From assembly GCF_022829585.1 (NCBI RefSeq), contig NZ_JAKSYC010000270.1:1-64000 (forward strand): a stretch of 64,000 nucleotides of DNA. Reading direction: 5' to 3'. Position 1 is the first letter of the stretch; each line of letters opens with the position of its first letter. Below, piece after piece: positions 32,801 to 41,224 of the stretch. A program made the translations under genes and the position numbers. The DNA is from Methylobacterium sp. J-026. Its GTDB lineage: Bacteria; Pseudomonadota; Alphaproteobacteria; Rhizobiales; Beijerinckiaceae. The notes beneath the pieces were generated by a model, which searched no databases, was not told the origin of the DNA, and was given only the letters and a program-made list of their open reading frames with translations.

Positions 32801-35358
32801 TGGAATTCGAGGGGGACTGGCGGCGGTGCGAAACCTGCCGTTCGGTCCACCGTCCGATCAGCCGCGTCCAAACCTGCATCGACTGCAGTTCCTTGAACAT
32901 CCAGTCATTTGACCCCGGTGACGACAAGGTCTTCGAGGCTCGAAAGGGCTTCTATCGCAAGCCAGTTACTACCGCGATGGAGGACGAGGCACAGGCCCCC
33001 TTCTCTCTGATCGCGGCCGAGCACACCGCGCAGCTTAACGCTGCCCAGCCCGACGACGCCTTCTCCCAGGCCGAGGCGCACGAGATCCGCTTCCAGGACA
33101 TCAACCTCGCATGGAGGGGGACGGATCGGTCGGAGCCGGCCATCGACGTACTGTCGAGCACCACGACGATGGAGGTGGGCATCGACATCGGCGCGCTGTC
33201 CGGCGTTGCCTTGCGCAACATGCCGCCGGGCCGGGCAAACTACCAGCAGAGGGCGGGCCGTGCCGGTCGCCGGGGCAACGCCGTCGCGACCGTCGTGGCC
33301 TTCGGGAGCGTGGACAGCCACGACGACCATTACTTCGTCAAGCCGGACGAGATGATCACTGGGCCGGTCACCGACCCTCGCCTGACCCTTGAGAACGTCG
33401 ACATCGCCCGCCGCCACGTTCGCGCGTTCATCATCCAGCGCTACTCCGAGGATCGCATACCCGGTGTCGATCCCCTCACCAATGCGAACCTGTTCTCGGT
33501 CCTAGGGAAGGTCGACGAGTTTCGCGGCGGCGGGGTTCTCAACCGCAATGACTTCGCGGCGTGGCTGCAGGAATCGAAGGGGAAGCTTGAGAATGCGCTC
33601 GACCGGTGGCTACCCAGTGAGCTTACGCCGGAGGACCGCGCCTTGCTCATCGCCACCCATGGCGATGACGTCCTCAAGAACGTCGAGGACGCGATAGACT
33701 GGACTGGCGACGCTGCCGCGGACGATGAAGGCCCGATCCTTCCGATCGAGGCGCCGCCCCTGGAGGGAAGCGAGAAGGACCCCGAGGAAGTTGTTGAGGT
33801 GCCCAGCGCGGATGACGAACTGGCTGACCCCGGTTCGGACAAACTGCTGGATCGATTGCTCTACCGCGGCAAGCTTCCGCGATATGCCTTCCCAACGGAC
33901 GTGGCCTCGTTCCACGTGTTCGATCCGAATTCCACCTCGTACAAGGCCAAAACATTGTTCGCGCCCTCACAGGGCTTGAACATCGCCCTCTCTCAATATG
34001 CGCCTAACAAGCAGATCTGGATCAAGAACAAGCAGTACACGTCAAAGGCGATCTACTCACCATTCGAGGAAGAGCGCAAGAAAGCGTGGCGAGGGCGTAA
34101 ACTCTACTACGAGTGTGACGTCTGCCACCACGCGAAGACCACGGACTTCGACCGGGAGCGGCGGAACGAAAGCATAGCCTGCGAGGCCTGCGAGACCGAG
34201 GGCTCGTTCGGGCCGGCCGTCAGTTGGATCCGTCCGCCGGGCTTCGCCCATCCCTTCAGCATGGTCGCGACCTCGCAGCCGGACGAGAAGAGCGAGACCG
34301 CGTACGCGACGCGGGCCAAGCTCGTCATGTCCACTCCGGGAGACGCGGATGGCTGGGTAGCCGTCAACGACCGCGTCCGGGCATTCCCGACGCGAAGAAA
34401 CCTCCTCGTCTCGAACACGGGCCCCGGGGAGGATGGGTACGTCTACTGCACGGCCTGCGGTCGCATCGAGGCAGAGAGGGATCAGGACGAGAACCTGGGG
34501 CAGCCCCACAAGCCTCCCTATCCGGACTCCGACGAGGAACTCTGCCTGGGAAATCGGATCGCGAGGCATGTGGTGCTCGGCACCGACTTCATCGCGGACA
34601 TCTGCCTCTTCTCGATCCGGCTGGAGATGCCCTTCCAGTTGCGGCCCGGAAATACGGAGACGGAGACGGCCCTGCGAACCGTATGCGAGGCGATGGCCAA
34701 GGCCGCCTCGAAGCTTCTGGAGATCGAGAGCGGGGAGATCCTTGCGGAATACAGGCCGGCCCTTACCCCTGCCGGGGCTCATGGCAAAGAGGTCGAAATT
34801 TTCCTCTACGACACCCTCGCCGGTGGCGCCGGTTTCTCGCCCCAGTTAGCCCATCGCGCCGGAGACCTGTTTAAGACGACGCTCGCCATCCTGAGCGACT
34901 GCCCGGAATGCTGTGACGCGTCCTGCTACCGGTGCCTGAGGAGCTTCAAGAACAAGTTCGATCATCCATTGCTCGACCGCCAACTTGCGGAACAGCTCCT
35001 GCGCCATGCCCTGCTTGGGGGCATTCCGGACTATTCGCCTAAGAGAGCCGCCATCTCGTTGGACGTCCTGTACTCGGACGTGACGAGGCAACTCTCTGAT
35101 AGGTTCATGTTCGAGCGGGATGTCGAGAGACTTGCTGCAGGCAGGAAGGTCTCCGTACCGATCCTTGCCACGAACCGGGAGACGGGTGCGGAGCATTGGA
35201 TTGCCCTGGCCTCACCCATCGCTATTAAGATCCCAGCCGACAGGGCTCTGAGGGAGCTCCCCTACGCACAATGCGAGCCGATCATCTGCGTGAACGACCT
35301 ATTGGTGCGGAGGAATCTTCCGTCCGCCGTCAGGATGGTCGAGGAGAGGCTTGGGTAG
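29821..35358 (+). CDS. druE: DruE-type superfamily 2 helicase with DUF1998
   Basis: 1845 residues. Walker A is MTGTGSGKTESF (about 113-124). The DEAH box is IVMDEAHLYRGAQG (about 347-360), with LLITNYSMLEYMML just before it. The second RecA domain carries STTTMEVGIDIGALSGVALR and motif VI RAGRAGRRG (about 1144-1152). Two Cys-rich insertions are present (HERCDCGATV with CRDCGISYARG; CETCRSVHR with CIDCSS). The C-terminal DUF1998 module holds FLYDTLAGGAGFSPQLAHRA and the four-Cys cluster CPECCDASCYRCLRSFKN (about 1693-1710). This is the domain order of DruE, which is related to MrfA-type helicases and is the conserved core of all Druantia types. It presumably acts on DNA in phage restriction. 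It is translationally close to its neighbours (8 bp and 2 bp gaps). Confidence 0.87.
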   Translation: MTTTIQQTVDELRRTLTEYIEATYHIGHPGMVDQRRRLLGEVGNIHQVPFLESTPRYVPGGRYEDMQGVPAAAKEAYCRLADASDGDPLVFNPPYSHQATAIRETLGNGRNLMVMTGTGSGKTESFLLPILGKLAIEARDRPKSFRRYDAVRAIVLYPMNALVNDQLGRLRLMFGDTRTVKMFEEWAGRPARFARYTSRTPYAGVRTSAKDGKRLATIGTFFGAIEDAAKALPGTEGPTSEEENERAGHLHAELSKRGKWPSKESVSAWFGKPGTHWPGKNKQSKRGVLRPHDAELITRHEVQENPPDLLITNYSMLEYMMLRPIERPIFDKTKEWLQDNPEEKLLIVMDEAHLYRGAQGAEVGLLLRRLRERLGIGPDRLQVICSTASFQDTENADRFGAALTGVPKESFVPVTGTLNHRKPAHTGNEADVAALEGVVLDDFYSADRELQRQTTAPFLKYRGRTPEGDLEPNLHAALKDFAPFNMLVNETMKVARPLGALGELIFPGINSLRADTAITSLLALGSRAKLAPDQPSLLPCRIHTFFRGLAGLWVCMDPECSALPPAERGGPAGHMYAQPHERCDCGATVLEYFTCRDCGISYARGYATRPDRPSDTWAAPGSLIHNDEGGAEALQPFDLMLEEPPAPEKVRPAVYDLMNGKIDPDIPGNRVRYVYLAPEVPTKVDDDDEPSKATPGQFVPCGCCEGRGAYNKSTVQDHQTKGDQPFQALLSTQIRIQPPGPQDASDFAPLRGRKVLIFSDSRQMAARLAPTLQTFSLRDTVRALVPAGLKILGDAELLGNKVTLDSAFAGLMVAAQRHRVRIRPELAAGETMPTVGSGTFGSEVDKDQVYELLDETCPENLLSAIVRVIRDHHLGLEALAVASVREADKHKPFIATLPDLPGLATTPEEKVQVVRAWLRCWVRKPGIWFKGMPGVWWQKEVKGHAGKFAPMEKVLVAKGTRAAFDGKWLPQLLQKFTVTADDGGRRLLARNLMLEFEGDWRRCETCRSVHRPISRVQTCIDCSSLNIQSFDPGDDKVFEARKGFYRKPVTTAMEDEAQAPFSLIAAEHTAQLNAAQPDDAFSQAEAHEIRFQDINLAWRGTDRSEPAIDVLSSTTTMEVGIDIGALSGVALRNMPPGRANYQQRAGRAGRRGNAVATVVAFGSVDSHDDHYFVKPDEMITGPVTDPRLTLENVDIARRHVRAFIIQRYSEDRIPGVDPLTNANLFSVLGKVDEFRGGGVLNRNDFAAWLQESKGKLENALDRWLPSELTPEDRALLIATHGDDVLKNVEDAIDWTGDAAADDEGPILPIEAPPLEGSEKDPEEVVEVPSADDELADPGSDKLLDRLLYRGKLPRYAFPTDVASFHVFDPNSTSYKAKTLFAPSQGLNIALSQYAPNKQIWIKNKQYTSKAIYSPFEEERKKAWRGRKLYYECDVCHHAKTTDFDRERRNESIACEACETEGSFGPAVSWIRPPGFAHPFSMVATSQPDEKSETAYATRAKLVMSTPGDADGWVAVNDRVRAFPTRRNLLVSNTGPGEDGYVYCTACGRIEAERDQDENLGQPHKPPYPDSDEELCLGNRIARHVVLGTDFIADICLFSIRLEMPFQLRPGNTETETALRTVCEAMAKAASKLLEIESGEILAEYRPALTPAGAHGKEVEIFLYDTLAGGAGFSPQLAHRAGDLFKTTLAILSDCPECCDASCYRCLRSFKNKFDHPLLDRQLAEQLLRHALLGGIPDYSPKRAAISLDVLYSDVTRQLSDRFMFERDVERLAAGRKVSVPILATNRETGAEHWIALASPIAIKIPADRALRELPYAQCEPIICVNDLLVRRNLPSAVRMVEERLG

Positions 35359-35360
35359 CG

Positions 35361-36407
35361 ATGTACGTTTGCCTCTCGTCGGCTTCACGCGTCCGGTACC
35401 TTGAGGACGTCGCCCGTTCGGTGTCCATGCCGCCCGGTGCGATCATCCGTTTCAGGTATGCGACCAAGATCGTCGATCCGAAGGTTCTGGCCGTAGCGTC
35501 GACGGGGAAGCTCAATGGGCAAACGGCACTCATCTGCTTCCTGGACGCCTCGAAGATGGAGCTGTTCCCCAGCATCGTCCCAACTCGGTTCGCACGCATC
35601 GAGAAGGTCGAGGTAGTCGGAGGGTTCATGACCCTCGACCTCGGGCTGTCAGCCTTTCCCGACATCGCCGAGGACGTCGACGTCCAGAGCAGGTTCGAGG
35701 GATTGAACCGAGAAATCCCTGTCCCCAGCGGGCAGTCTGCGTCCAAGTGGGAGAGGGTGAGATACTTCTTCGGGAAAATCGATGACCCGAAATTTAAGTC
35801 GTCGAATTCCGATGATACCTGGCAAAGGATCGTCACCCAGCTGGGAGGCTCTGACGGCTTCAAGGATGCCAAGTACGGCCGCTTTTTTCGAGTGTATGGC
35901 GTAAGCCAGGACGATGCCGGGCATCAGCAGTACACAACGGGCATGTCACTGAGCGCCGGCGTACCTTACTACATCCACGTCAGCTACTTCTCCCCGTCTG
36001 CAGTCGAAAACAGTGATGTTCTCAGCATTTCTGCCAGTTCCGATGCCATCAAGGTCATTTCGCAAAGCGCGATGACCCTTGATTCTGACTATGATAAGCA
36101 GGCTTTTATCGTGCAAGGCACAGGGCCGGACGTGCAAACGCCTTCTTTCCTGAGTTTCTTACATGAACCTTCACTGAGCACAGACGACAAGCGCAAATGG
36201 AAGCTTCGTTTCGAGTTGCCAATCACTTCTGAGGCAGATCGGCGTAACCGTATCATTCAAGCCGCCCTGGTAGCTGCTCCACCCGCAGGCGCTGCACTGC
36301 TTGGTATATATGCCGCCGGAAAGTTCACTTGGAAGTATATTTTGGCGGTGGTAGTCGTCTACGTTGGCGTTGGAGTGCTGAAGTTTATGGTTGTGAAGCA
36401 GAAGTAG
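35361..36407 (+). CDS. Uncharacterised protein with C-terminal membrane hairpin, coupled to druE
   Basis: A 348-residue protein that starts 2 bp after the druE stop. Residues 1-290 are soluble and beta-rich; the last 50 residues form two membrane helices (IIQAALVAAPPAGAALLGIY and YILAVVVVYVGVGVLKFMVV), giving a tail-anchored protein with its large domain probably in the cytoplasm. Its codon use shifts from GC-rich at the start to AT-richer after about 35750. No family is recognised, and it is not part of the Druantia gene sets known to me. Position suggests an accessory or effector of the operon; it could also be an unrelated passenger. Confidence 0.7.
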   Translation: MYVCLSSASRVRYLEDVARSVSMPPGAIIRFRYATKIVDPKVLAVASTGKLNGQTALICFLDASKMELFPSIVPTRFARIEKVEVVGGFMTLDLGLSAFPDIAEDVDVQSRFEGLNREIPVPSGQSASKWERVRYFFGKIDDPKFKSSNSDDTWQRIVTQLGGSDGFKDAKYGRFFRVYGVSQDDAGHQQYTTGMSLSAGVPYYIHVSYFSPSAVENSDVLSISASSDAIKVISQSAMTLDSDYDKQAFIVQGTGPDVQTPSFLSFLHEPSLSTDDKRKWKLRFELPITSEADRRNRIIQAALVAAPPAGAALLGIYAAGKFTWKYILAVVVVYVGVGVLKFMVVKQK

Positions 36408-36499
36408 CTCTTGCAAGGGAGATAATTTTCAGTTTTGTCATTTTCTCTACTCAGAAACAAGTCGCTTTATGCGCGTTTAGCCAGCCAATCGCCAAGAAC

Positions 36500-37430
36500 T
36501 AGTCGAACGGACACCTCGAAACACCCCCTTCCGTACGGTGCGGTGTCGTGATTCCCTGATGCTGTCGGCGTTGGGGAGGCTCGGATGGGTCAGCCAGGGG
36601 TCTTCGATTTGGATGAGCGCTATCAGCGTCTGTCGGAGAACGGCGACCCGCTGGTGAAGCTCGCGGCCTTGATCGACTTCGAGGCTTTCCGCCCGAAGTT
36701 GGCCACCGCACTGAAGCGGTCCGATGGGTCGAAGGGGGGCCGCCCGCCCTACGACCCGGTCCTGATGTTCAAGATCCTGGTCCTTCAGACACTCTACACG
36801 CTCTCGGACGACGCCACCGAGTTCCAGATCCGGGATCGGCTCTCGTTCATGCGCTTCCTCGGTCTCGGCTTCGAGGATGGCGTGCCCGACGCCAAGACGG
36901 TGTGGCTGTTCCGGGAGCACCTGACCCGGGCCGGCGCGATCGACGAGCTGTTTGCAGCCTTCGACGCCTGGTTGAAGGGCAAGGGTTACCTCGCGATGTC
37001 GGGGCAGATCATCGATGCCTCGATCATCGCAGCTCCGCGTCAGCGCAACACCGATGCGGAGAAGGCGGCTCTCAGGGAGGGCAAGATCCCTGACGCGTGG
37101 GCGGCCAAACCGAAGAAGCTGGCGCGAGATGAGACCGCGATGCCCGCTGGACCCTGAAGCGGGCCAAGGCGCGGCCCGCAAAGGCGGACGGCACCAAGGC
37201 CAAGGTCGAGATCGCCGTTCCGATGTTCGACTACAAGACCCACGTCTCGATCGACCGCAAGCACGGGTTCGTCCGCCGCTTCACCGTGACCAGCGCGGCC
37301 GCCCACGACGGGGCACAACTGGCCAACGTCCTCGACGCGACCAACACGGCGAGCGACGTATGGGCCGACACCGCCTACCGCTCGAAGACTAACCTGCTCG
37401 CCGCGCTGCACCAGGACGGCGTTCAGCGGC
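36500..37430 (+). mobile_element. Truncated IS5-like element (approximate ends)
   Basis: The transposase reading starts at 36585, and the left end should be in the AT-to-GC transition around 36490-36560. No right inverted repeat is visible: transposase coding stops being recognisable near 37410-37430, where a fragment of an MBL-fold hydrolase gene begins. The element is thus missing its 3' end, and both it and its neighbour were joined by a deletion rather than a clean insertion. The coordinates are approximate. Confidence 0.6.
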
Positions 37431-37453
37431 CAGTCGAATGCGTCCGGCGCTAG
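36585..37453 (+). pseudogene. IS5-family transposase, frameshifted and 3'-truncated
   Basis: The amino part (GQPGVFDLDERYQRLSENGD, DUF772-like; GGRPPYDPVLMFKILVLQTL; the first catalytic Asp in GQIIDASIIAAPRQRN) reads to about 37138. The expected DEDRDARWTLKRAK sequence is then in the next frame, explained by loss of one G in GATGAG(G)ACCGC. The second frame continues through PMFDYKTHVSIDRKHGFVRR and DVWADTAYRSK (second Asp) but the C-terminal region with the last Glu is missing. GGGAGG precedes the ATG at 36585. It is inactive as it stands. Confidence 0.85.
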
Positions 37454-37663
37454 GAACATGTCGTCCAGCCATTCCGCCCGAAGCGCTGGGTCCGCATTGT
37501 GAGCGAGCATTGCCGTCGGAAGGGGCAAGACCCCATCGCTGACGACCAGCACGTCGATCTCGCCGATGCGCACCGCGTATCGTGACGGCACCAACTCCTC
37601 CGAACTTGGACGCGCTCGGTGAGGATCTCTCGTATCGGTTTGGCCGGTCATTGAAGTGTCCAT
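37416..37663 (-). pseudogene. 5' fragment of an MBL-fold metallo-hydrolase gene
   Basis: From the ATG at 37663 (GAGGGG upstream on the minus strand) the product reads through YAVRIGEIDVLVVSDGVLPL, ADPALRAEWLDDMFLAP and DAFDWPLNAVLVQ. This is the start of a common family of MBL-fold hydrolases, just before the metal-binding HxHxDH motif. Beyond about 37416 the sequence is transposase DNA, so the metal site and the rest of the enzyme are gone. The left boundary is approximate. Confidence 0.75.
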
Positions 37664-37927
37664 GGTCGCCCCTCGATGGGATGCGCGGACATCCGGCTCA
37701 CCAGGATCCGGAAACGCGCGCCTCCACACAGGGACGAGACCGGGTCCGCGAATGTGACATGTGCTGTCGGGGATTGAGGCCGGTGGATGACCGCTTCGGT
37801 CGAAACGCAGTCAAGGATACGGTCTCCCTTCCACTCCTCTTGGCCGTGGCGCAGACGGGCGGGTCCCGACCCAATTACGCCTGAGCAGTTGACCCAATCG
37901 CACGACAGAAGCAGGCGTGTGAGTGCT

Positions 37928-38644
37928 TTAGAGATGCTTCAGACCAAAACTCTCAAGTAGAGGAAGAAGCTCGTCGCGGGCGCGCAGTCGGTGATGATGC
38001 GTAGAGTTCTGCGCCTGCATCGCATTGCCAATCCGGATCGCATCGATGATCTCACAGTGCTCGGCAACAGATGCTCCAAGCTCCCGTCGAAGCTTGAGTG
38101 TTAGCATGCGGGCGCGATGTGACTGATCGTTGATCGTCTGGATGATGCGGTTCATTCGCCCGTTCCCCGCCCGCTCGACGAGTAATCGGTGGAAACCGGC
38201 ATCTGCCTGCCCCCAGGTCAGAAAGTCTCCGGTCTTCCACGCCTCGGCCATGGCCTCGGTCTGGTCGGCGAGTTCCCCACAGATGGCCGCACGCTCGGCG
38301 TCAGACCGTTCGGCGAGCAGTTCGGCCGCACGTCCTTCAACCGCGATGATGACGTCGTAGATCTCCCGCATGTCCTCCGGAGCGAGGGCACAGATCAGGA
38401 CGCCGCGGCGCGGCAGCACGCGGACGAGACCGTCCTCCTGAAGGCGAATCACCGCCTCGTGGACGGGGGTGCGGCTCATCCCGAGACGCAAGGCGATCTC
38501 CTGCTCCGACGCCTGGTAGCCCGGCGTAAAGCTCGAATCCTGGATGGCCTGCTTCATTGCCAGGTAGGCGTCGTCGACCAGTGATGGTCGACGCTCAACC
38601 TCCTGATCGTCCTTTGTTTTCGCCGCTGTCCGTACCCGGTTCAT
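37928..38644 (-). CDS. GntR/FCD-family transcriptional regulator of the tartrate operon
   Basis: A 238-residue FadR-subfamily regulator. The winged-helix (about 25-90) shows SEQEIALRLGMSRTPVHEAV, then LQEDGLVRVLPRRGVLI. The C-terminal FCD ligand domain (about 100-225) has a metal/ligand-type Asp/His set in ADAGFHRLLVERAGN and HCEIIDAIR. It is transcribed divergently from the MFS-ttuC-ttuD-pyk operon, and a perfect 12-bp palindrome lies between them, so it probably represses the operon until a hydroxy-acid such as tartrate binds. ATG 38644 is used; a longer reading from 38692 would run into the operator region. Confidence 0.88.
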   Translation of the reverse strand: MNRVRTAAKTKDDQEVERRPSLVDDAYLAMKQAIQDSSFTPGYQASEQEIALRLGMSRTPVHEAVIRLQEDGLVRVLPRRGVLICALAPEDMREIYDVIIAVEGRAAELLAERSDAERAAICGELADQTEAMAEAWKTGDFLTWGQADAGFHRLLVERAGNGRMNRIIQTINDQSHRARMLTLKLRRELGASVAEHCEIIDAIRIGNAMQAQNSTHHHRLRARDELLPLLESFGLKHL

Positions 38645-38737
38645 CGCACTCTCCACTGCCAACTGTCGTACCATCTTCCATGCAAGCTGCAATATGAGAG
38701 TTGACAGCCTTGCACGATAATGCGCATCTCATCCCAC

Positions 38738-38749
38738 CTTGCATGCAAG
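38738..38749. promoter_or_regulatory. Palindromic operator in divergent GntR/MFS promoter
   Basis: CTTGCATGCAAG is a perfect 12-bp palindrome 46 bp upstream of the transporter ATG. A related half-site arrangement (CATGCAAGCTGCA) lies at 38679-38691, and TTGCA recurs at 38710. FadR-type GntR proteins bind short palindromes of this kind. The spacing suggests two operator sites controlling both directions. Confidence 0.6.
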
Positions 38750-38795
38750 TTGGCGCTCAAAGACCAACGCAGGCTGGCCATCCCAGGAGGAAACG

Positions 38796-40094
38796 ATGGA
38801 CGCTTCGCTTGAGCGGGCGACCATGCGCAGGGTCGCATGGCGCCTGGTCCCCTTTATCTGCCTGCTCTACTTCATCGCCTTCATCGACCGGGTGAACATC
38901 GGGTTCGCCGCACTGACGATGAACAAGGATCTCGGCTTCTCCTCATCCGTGTTCGGGTTCGGGGCCGGCATCTTTTTCTTCGGGTATTTTCTCTTCGAGG
39001 TGCCTTCCAACATCGTCCTCGACAAGGTCGGCGCGAGACTTTGGATCGCCCGCGTGATGATCACCTGGGGGATGCTATCGGGTGCCTTCGCCTTCATCGA
39101 AGGCGAGAAAAGCTTCTATGCCCTGCGCTTCCTGCTCGGCGCGGCGGAGGCCGGCTTCTTCCCCGGCATCATCCTGTACCTGACCTATTGGTTTCCGGCC
39201 CGGTACCGCGCGGGTGTCGTCTCCCTGTTCATGGCGGCGGCTCCCGTCTCGGTGCTGATCGGCTCACCCTTGTCAGGTGCCTTGCTCGCGATGGAAGGCG
39301 TCCTCGGCCTTCACGGCTGGCAGTGGATGTTCATCATCGAGGCCATCCCCGCCGTCATCCTCGGCGTGGTCGTGCTGTTCTACATGACGGACCGTCCCGA
39401 GAAGGCGAAGTGGCTGACCGCGGACCAGCGGACTTGGCTCGTCGCGGAGATGAACGAGGAGCACGCCCGCAAGAAGGTGGTCGCCAGCCACGGCATCCTG
39501 GCCGGCATGACCGACATCCGTGTGCTGGCACTCGCGCTCGTCTACTTCGGCACATCGGCCGGCCTCTACACGCTCGGCATCTGGGCGCCGCAGATCATCA
39601 AGAGCTTCGGGCTGTCGACGATGGCCGTCGGATTCCTCAACGGTGTGCCGCCCACCATCGCGATCGTTGCCATGATCCTCTGGGCGCGCCACTCGGACAG
39701 GACCGGTGAGCGCACCTGGCACGTCGTGATCGCTTGCCTCGTCGCCTCGGCCGGCCTGCTGCTGGCAGGCGGTGCGGCCTCGGCCGTTACGGTCGTCGCC
39801 GCGCTCAGCCTCGTCAACGTCGGCATCAGCGCGGCCAAGCCGCCGCTCTGGGCCATGCCGACGATGTTCCTGTCCGGCTCCGGAGCGGCCGTCGGCATCG
39901 CCACGATCAACTCGGTCGGCAACCTCGGCGGCTTCGTCGGTCCGTGGGCGATCGGATGGATCAAGGACCTGACCGGCAGCTTCACGGGCGGTCTCGTCTT
40001 CGTCGCGGCGCTGCTCGTCCTCTCCGCCGTCGTCACCCTCGCCGTCGCCCGCTCGGGTCGGCGCGCCGAGCCTGCCAGCGCCATCGCGCGCTGA
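38796..40094 (+). CDS. MFS transporter, tartrate/anion:cation symporter type
   Basis: A 432-residue, 12-helix transporter of the anion:cation symporter family. The signature IAFIDRVNIGFAALTMNKDL in the first helix/loop is typical of TtuB, GarP-type and phthalate transporters, as are VPSNIVLDKVGARLWIAR and GWQWMFIIEAIPAVILG. AGGAGG lies 5 bp before the ATG at 38796. As first gene of an operon with tartrate dehydrogenase and glycerate kinase homologues it most likely imports tartrate or a related hydroxy-dicarboxylate (TtuB role). The substrate is inferred from context. Confidence 0.88.
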   Translation: MDASLERATMRRVAWRLVPFICLLYFIAFIDRVNIGFAALTMNKDLGFSSSVFGFGAGIFFFGYFLFEVPSNIVLDKVGARLWIARVMITWGMLSGAFAFIEGEKSFYALRFLLGAAEAGFFPGIILYLTYWFPARYRAGVVSLFMAAAPVSVLIGSPLSGALLAMEGVLGLHGWQWMFIIEAIPAVILGVVVLFYMTDRPEKAKWLTADQRTWLVAEMNEEHARKKVVASHGILAGMTDIRVLALALVYFGTSAGLYTLGIWAPQIIKSFGLSTMAVGFLNGVPPTIAIVAMILWARHSDRTGERTWHVVIACLVASAGLLLAGGAASAVTVVAALSLVNVGISAAKPPLWAMPTMFLSGSGAAVGIATINSVGNLGGFVGPWAIGWIKDLTGSFTGGLVFVAALLVLSAVVTLAVARSGRRAEPASAIAR

Positions 40095-40140
40095 ACCCCT
40101 GCCTCGTTCCCACACCCCAACGTCCCAACGGAGACCTGTC

Positions 40141-41220
40141 ATGACCAAGACCTACAACATCGCCGCGATCCCCGCCGACGGCATCGGCGTCGAGGTCATC
40201 GCCGCCGGCATCGAGGTGCTCGACGTGCTGGCCGAGAAGGCCGGCAGCTTCACCTTCAAGTTCGACCACTTCGACTGGGGTTCGGACTACTACAAGAAGC
40301 ACGGCGTGATGATGCCCGCCGACGGCCGTGACCAGATCCGCAACCATGACGCGATCTTCTTCGGCGCGGTCGGCGCGCCGGACGTGCCCGACCACATCAC
40401 CCTCTGGGGCCTGCGGCTCGCGATCTGCCAGCCCTTCGACCAGTACGCCAACGTCCGCCCGACACGCATCCTGCCCGGCATCACCTCGCCACTGCGCAAC
40501 GTCTCGGGTCCCGAGCTCGACTGGGTGATCGTGCGCGAGAACTCGGAGGGCGAGTATGCCGGCGTCGGCGGCCGGGTCCACCAGGGCCACCCGAACGAGG
40601 TCGCCACCGACGTCTCGATGATGACCCGCTCCGGCGTCGACCGGATCATCCGCTTCGCCTTCAAGCTGGCACAGTCGCGTCCGCGCAAGCTCCTGACCGT
40701 GGTGACGAAGTCGAACGCCCAGCGTCACGCGATGGTGATGTGGGACGAGATCGCGGCCGAGGTCGCCGCCGACTTCCCCGATGTGACCTGGGACAAGATG
40801 CTGGTCGACGCGATGACCATGCGCATGACGATGAAGCCGCAGACGCTCGACACCATCGTCGCCACCAACCTGCACGCCGACATCCTCTCGGACCTCGCGG
40901 CGGCGCTCGCCGGTTCGCTCGGCATCGCGCCGACCGCCAACCTCAACCCGGAGCGCACCTACCCGTCGATGTTCGAGCCGATCCACGGGTCGGCCTTCGA
41001 CATCACCGGCAAGGGCATCGCCAACCCGATCGCCACCTTCTGGACCGCCTGCCAGATGCTGGAGCACCTCGGCGAGAAGCCGGCCGCCGACCGCCTCATG
41101 CGCGCCGTCGAGCGGGTGACGGCCGATCCGCGCCTGCACACGCCGGATCTCGGCGGCAACGCCACGACCCGCATGGTGACCGACGCGGTGATCGCGGCCG
41201 TTCAAGGCGACAACGAGTAG
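40141..41220 (+). CDS. ttuC: Tartrate dehydrogenase / D-malate dehydrogenase
   Basis: A 359-residue beta-decarboxylating dehydrogenase of the isopropylmalate/isocitrate type. It shows IPADGIGVEVIAAGIEVL at the amino end, the substrate-binding YANVRPTR region, VIVRENSEGEYAGVGG, TKSNAQRHAMVMWDE, VDAMTMRM and FEPIHGSAFDITGKGIANPI (cofactor loop). The motifs VRENSEGEY and DAMTMRM, with no Arg/Leu of LeuB, point to the TtuC/DmlA group, which oxidises tartrate to oxaloglycolate or glycerate and D-malate to pyruvate. It needs NAD+ and Mn2+/Mg2+ by family knowledge. It lies between the transporter and the glycerate kinase gene. Confidence 0.9.
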   Translation: MTKTYNIAAIPADGIGVEVIAAGIEVLDVLAEKAGSFTFKFDHFDWGSDYYKKHGVMMPADGRDQIRNHDAIFFGAVGAPDVPDHITLWGLRLAICQPFDQYANVRPTRILPGITSPLRNVSGPELDWVIVRENSEGEYAGVGGRVHQGHPNEVATDVSMMTRSGVDRIIRFAFKLAQSRPRKLLTVVTKSNAQRHAMVMWDEIAAEVAADFPDVTWDKMLVDAMTMRMTMKPQTLDTIVATNLHADILSDLAAALAGSLGIAPTANLNPERTYPSMFEPIHGSAFDITGKGIANPIATFWTACQMLEHLGEKPAADRLMRAVERVTADPRLHTPDLGGNATTRMVTDAVIAAVQGDNE

Positions 41221-41224
41221 GGCC

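Noticed and set aside
37582..37884. Plus-strand open frame of 100 codons upstream of the GntR gene
   Set aside because: It overlaps the MBL fragment on the other strand, starts without a ribosome site and has no family features.
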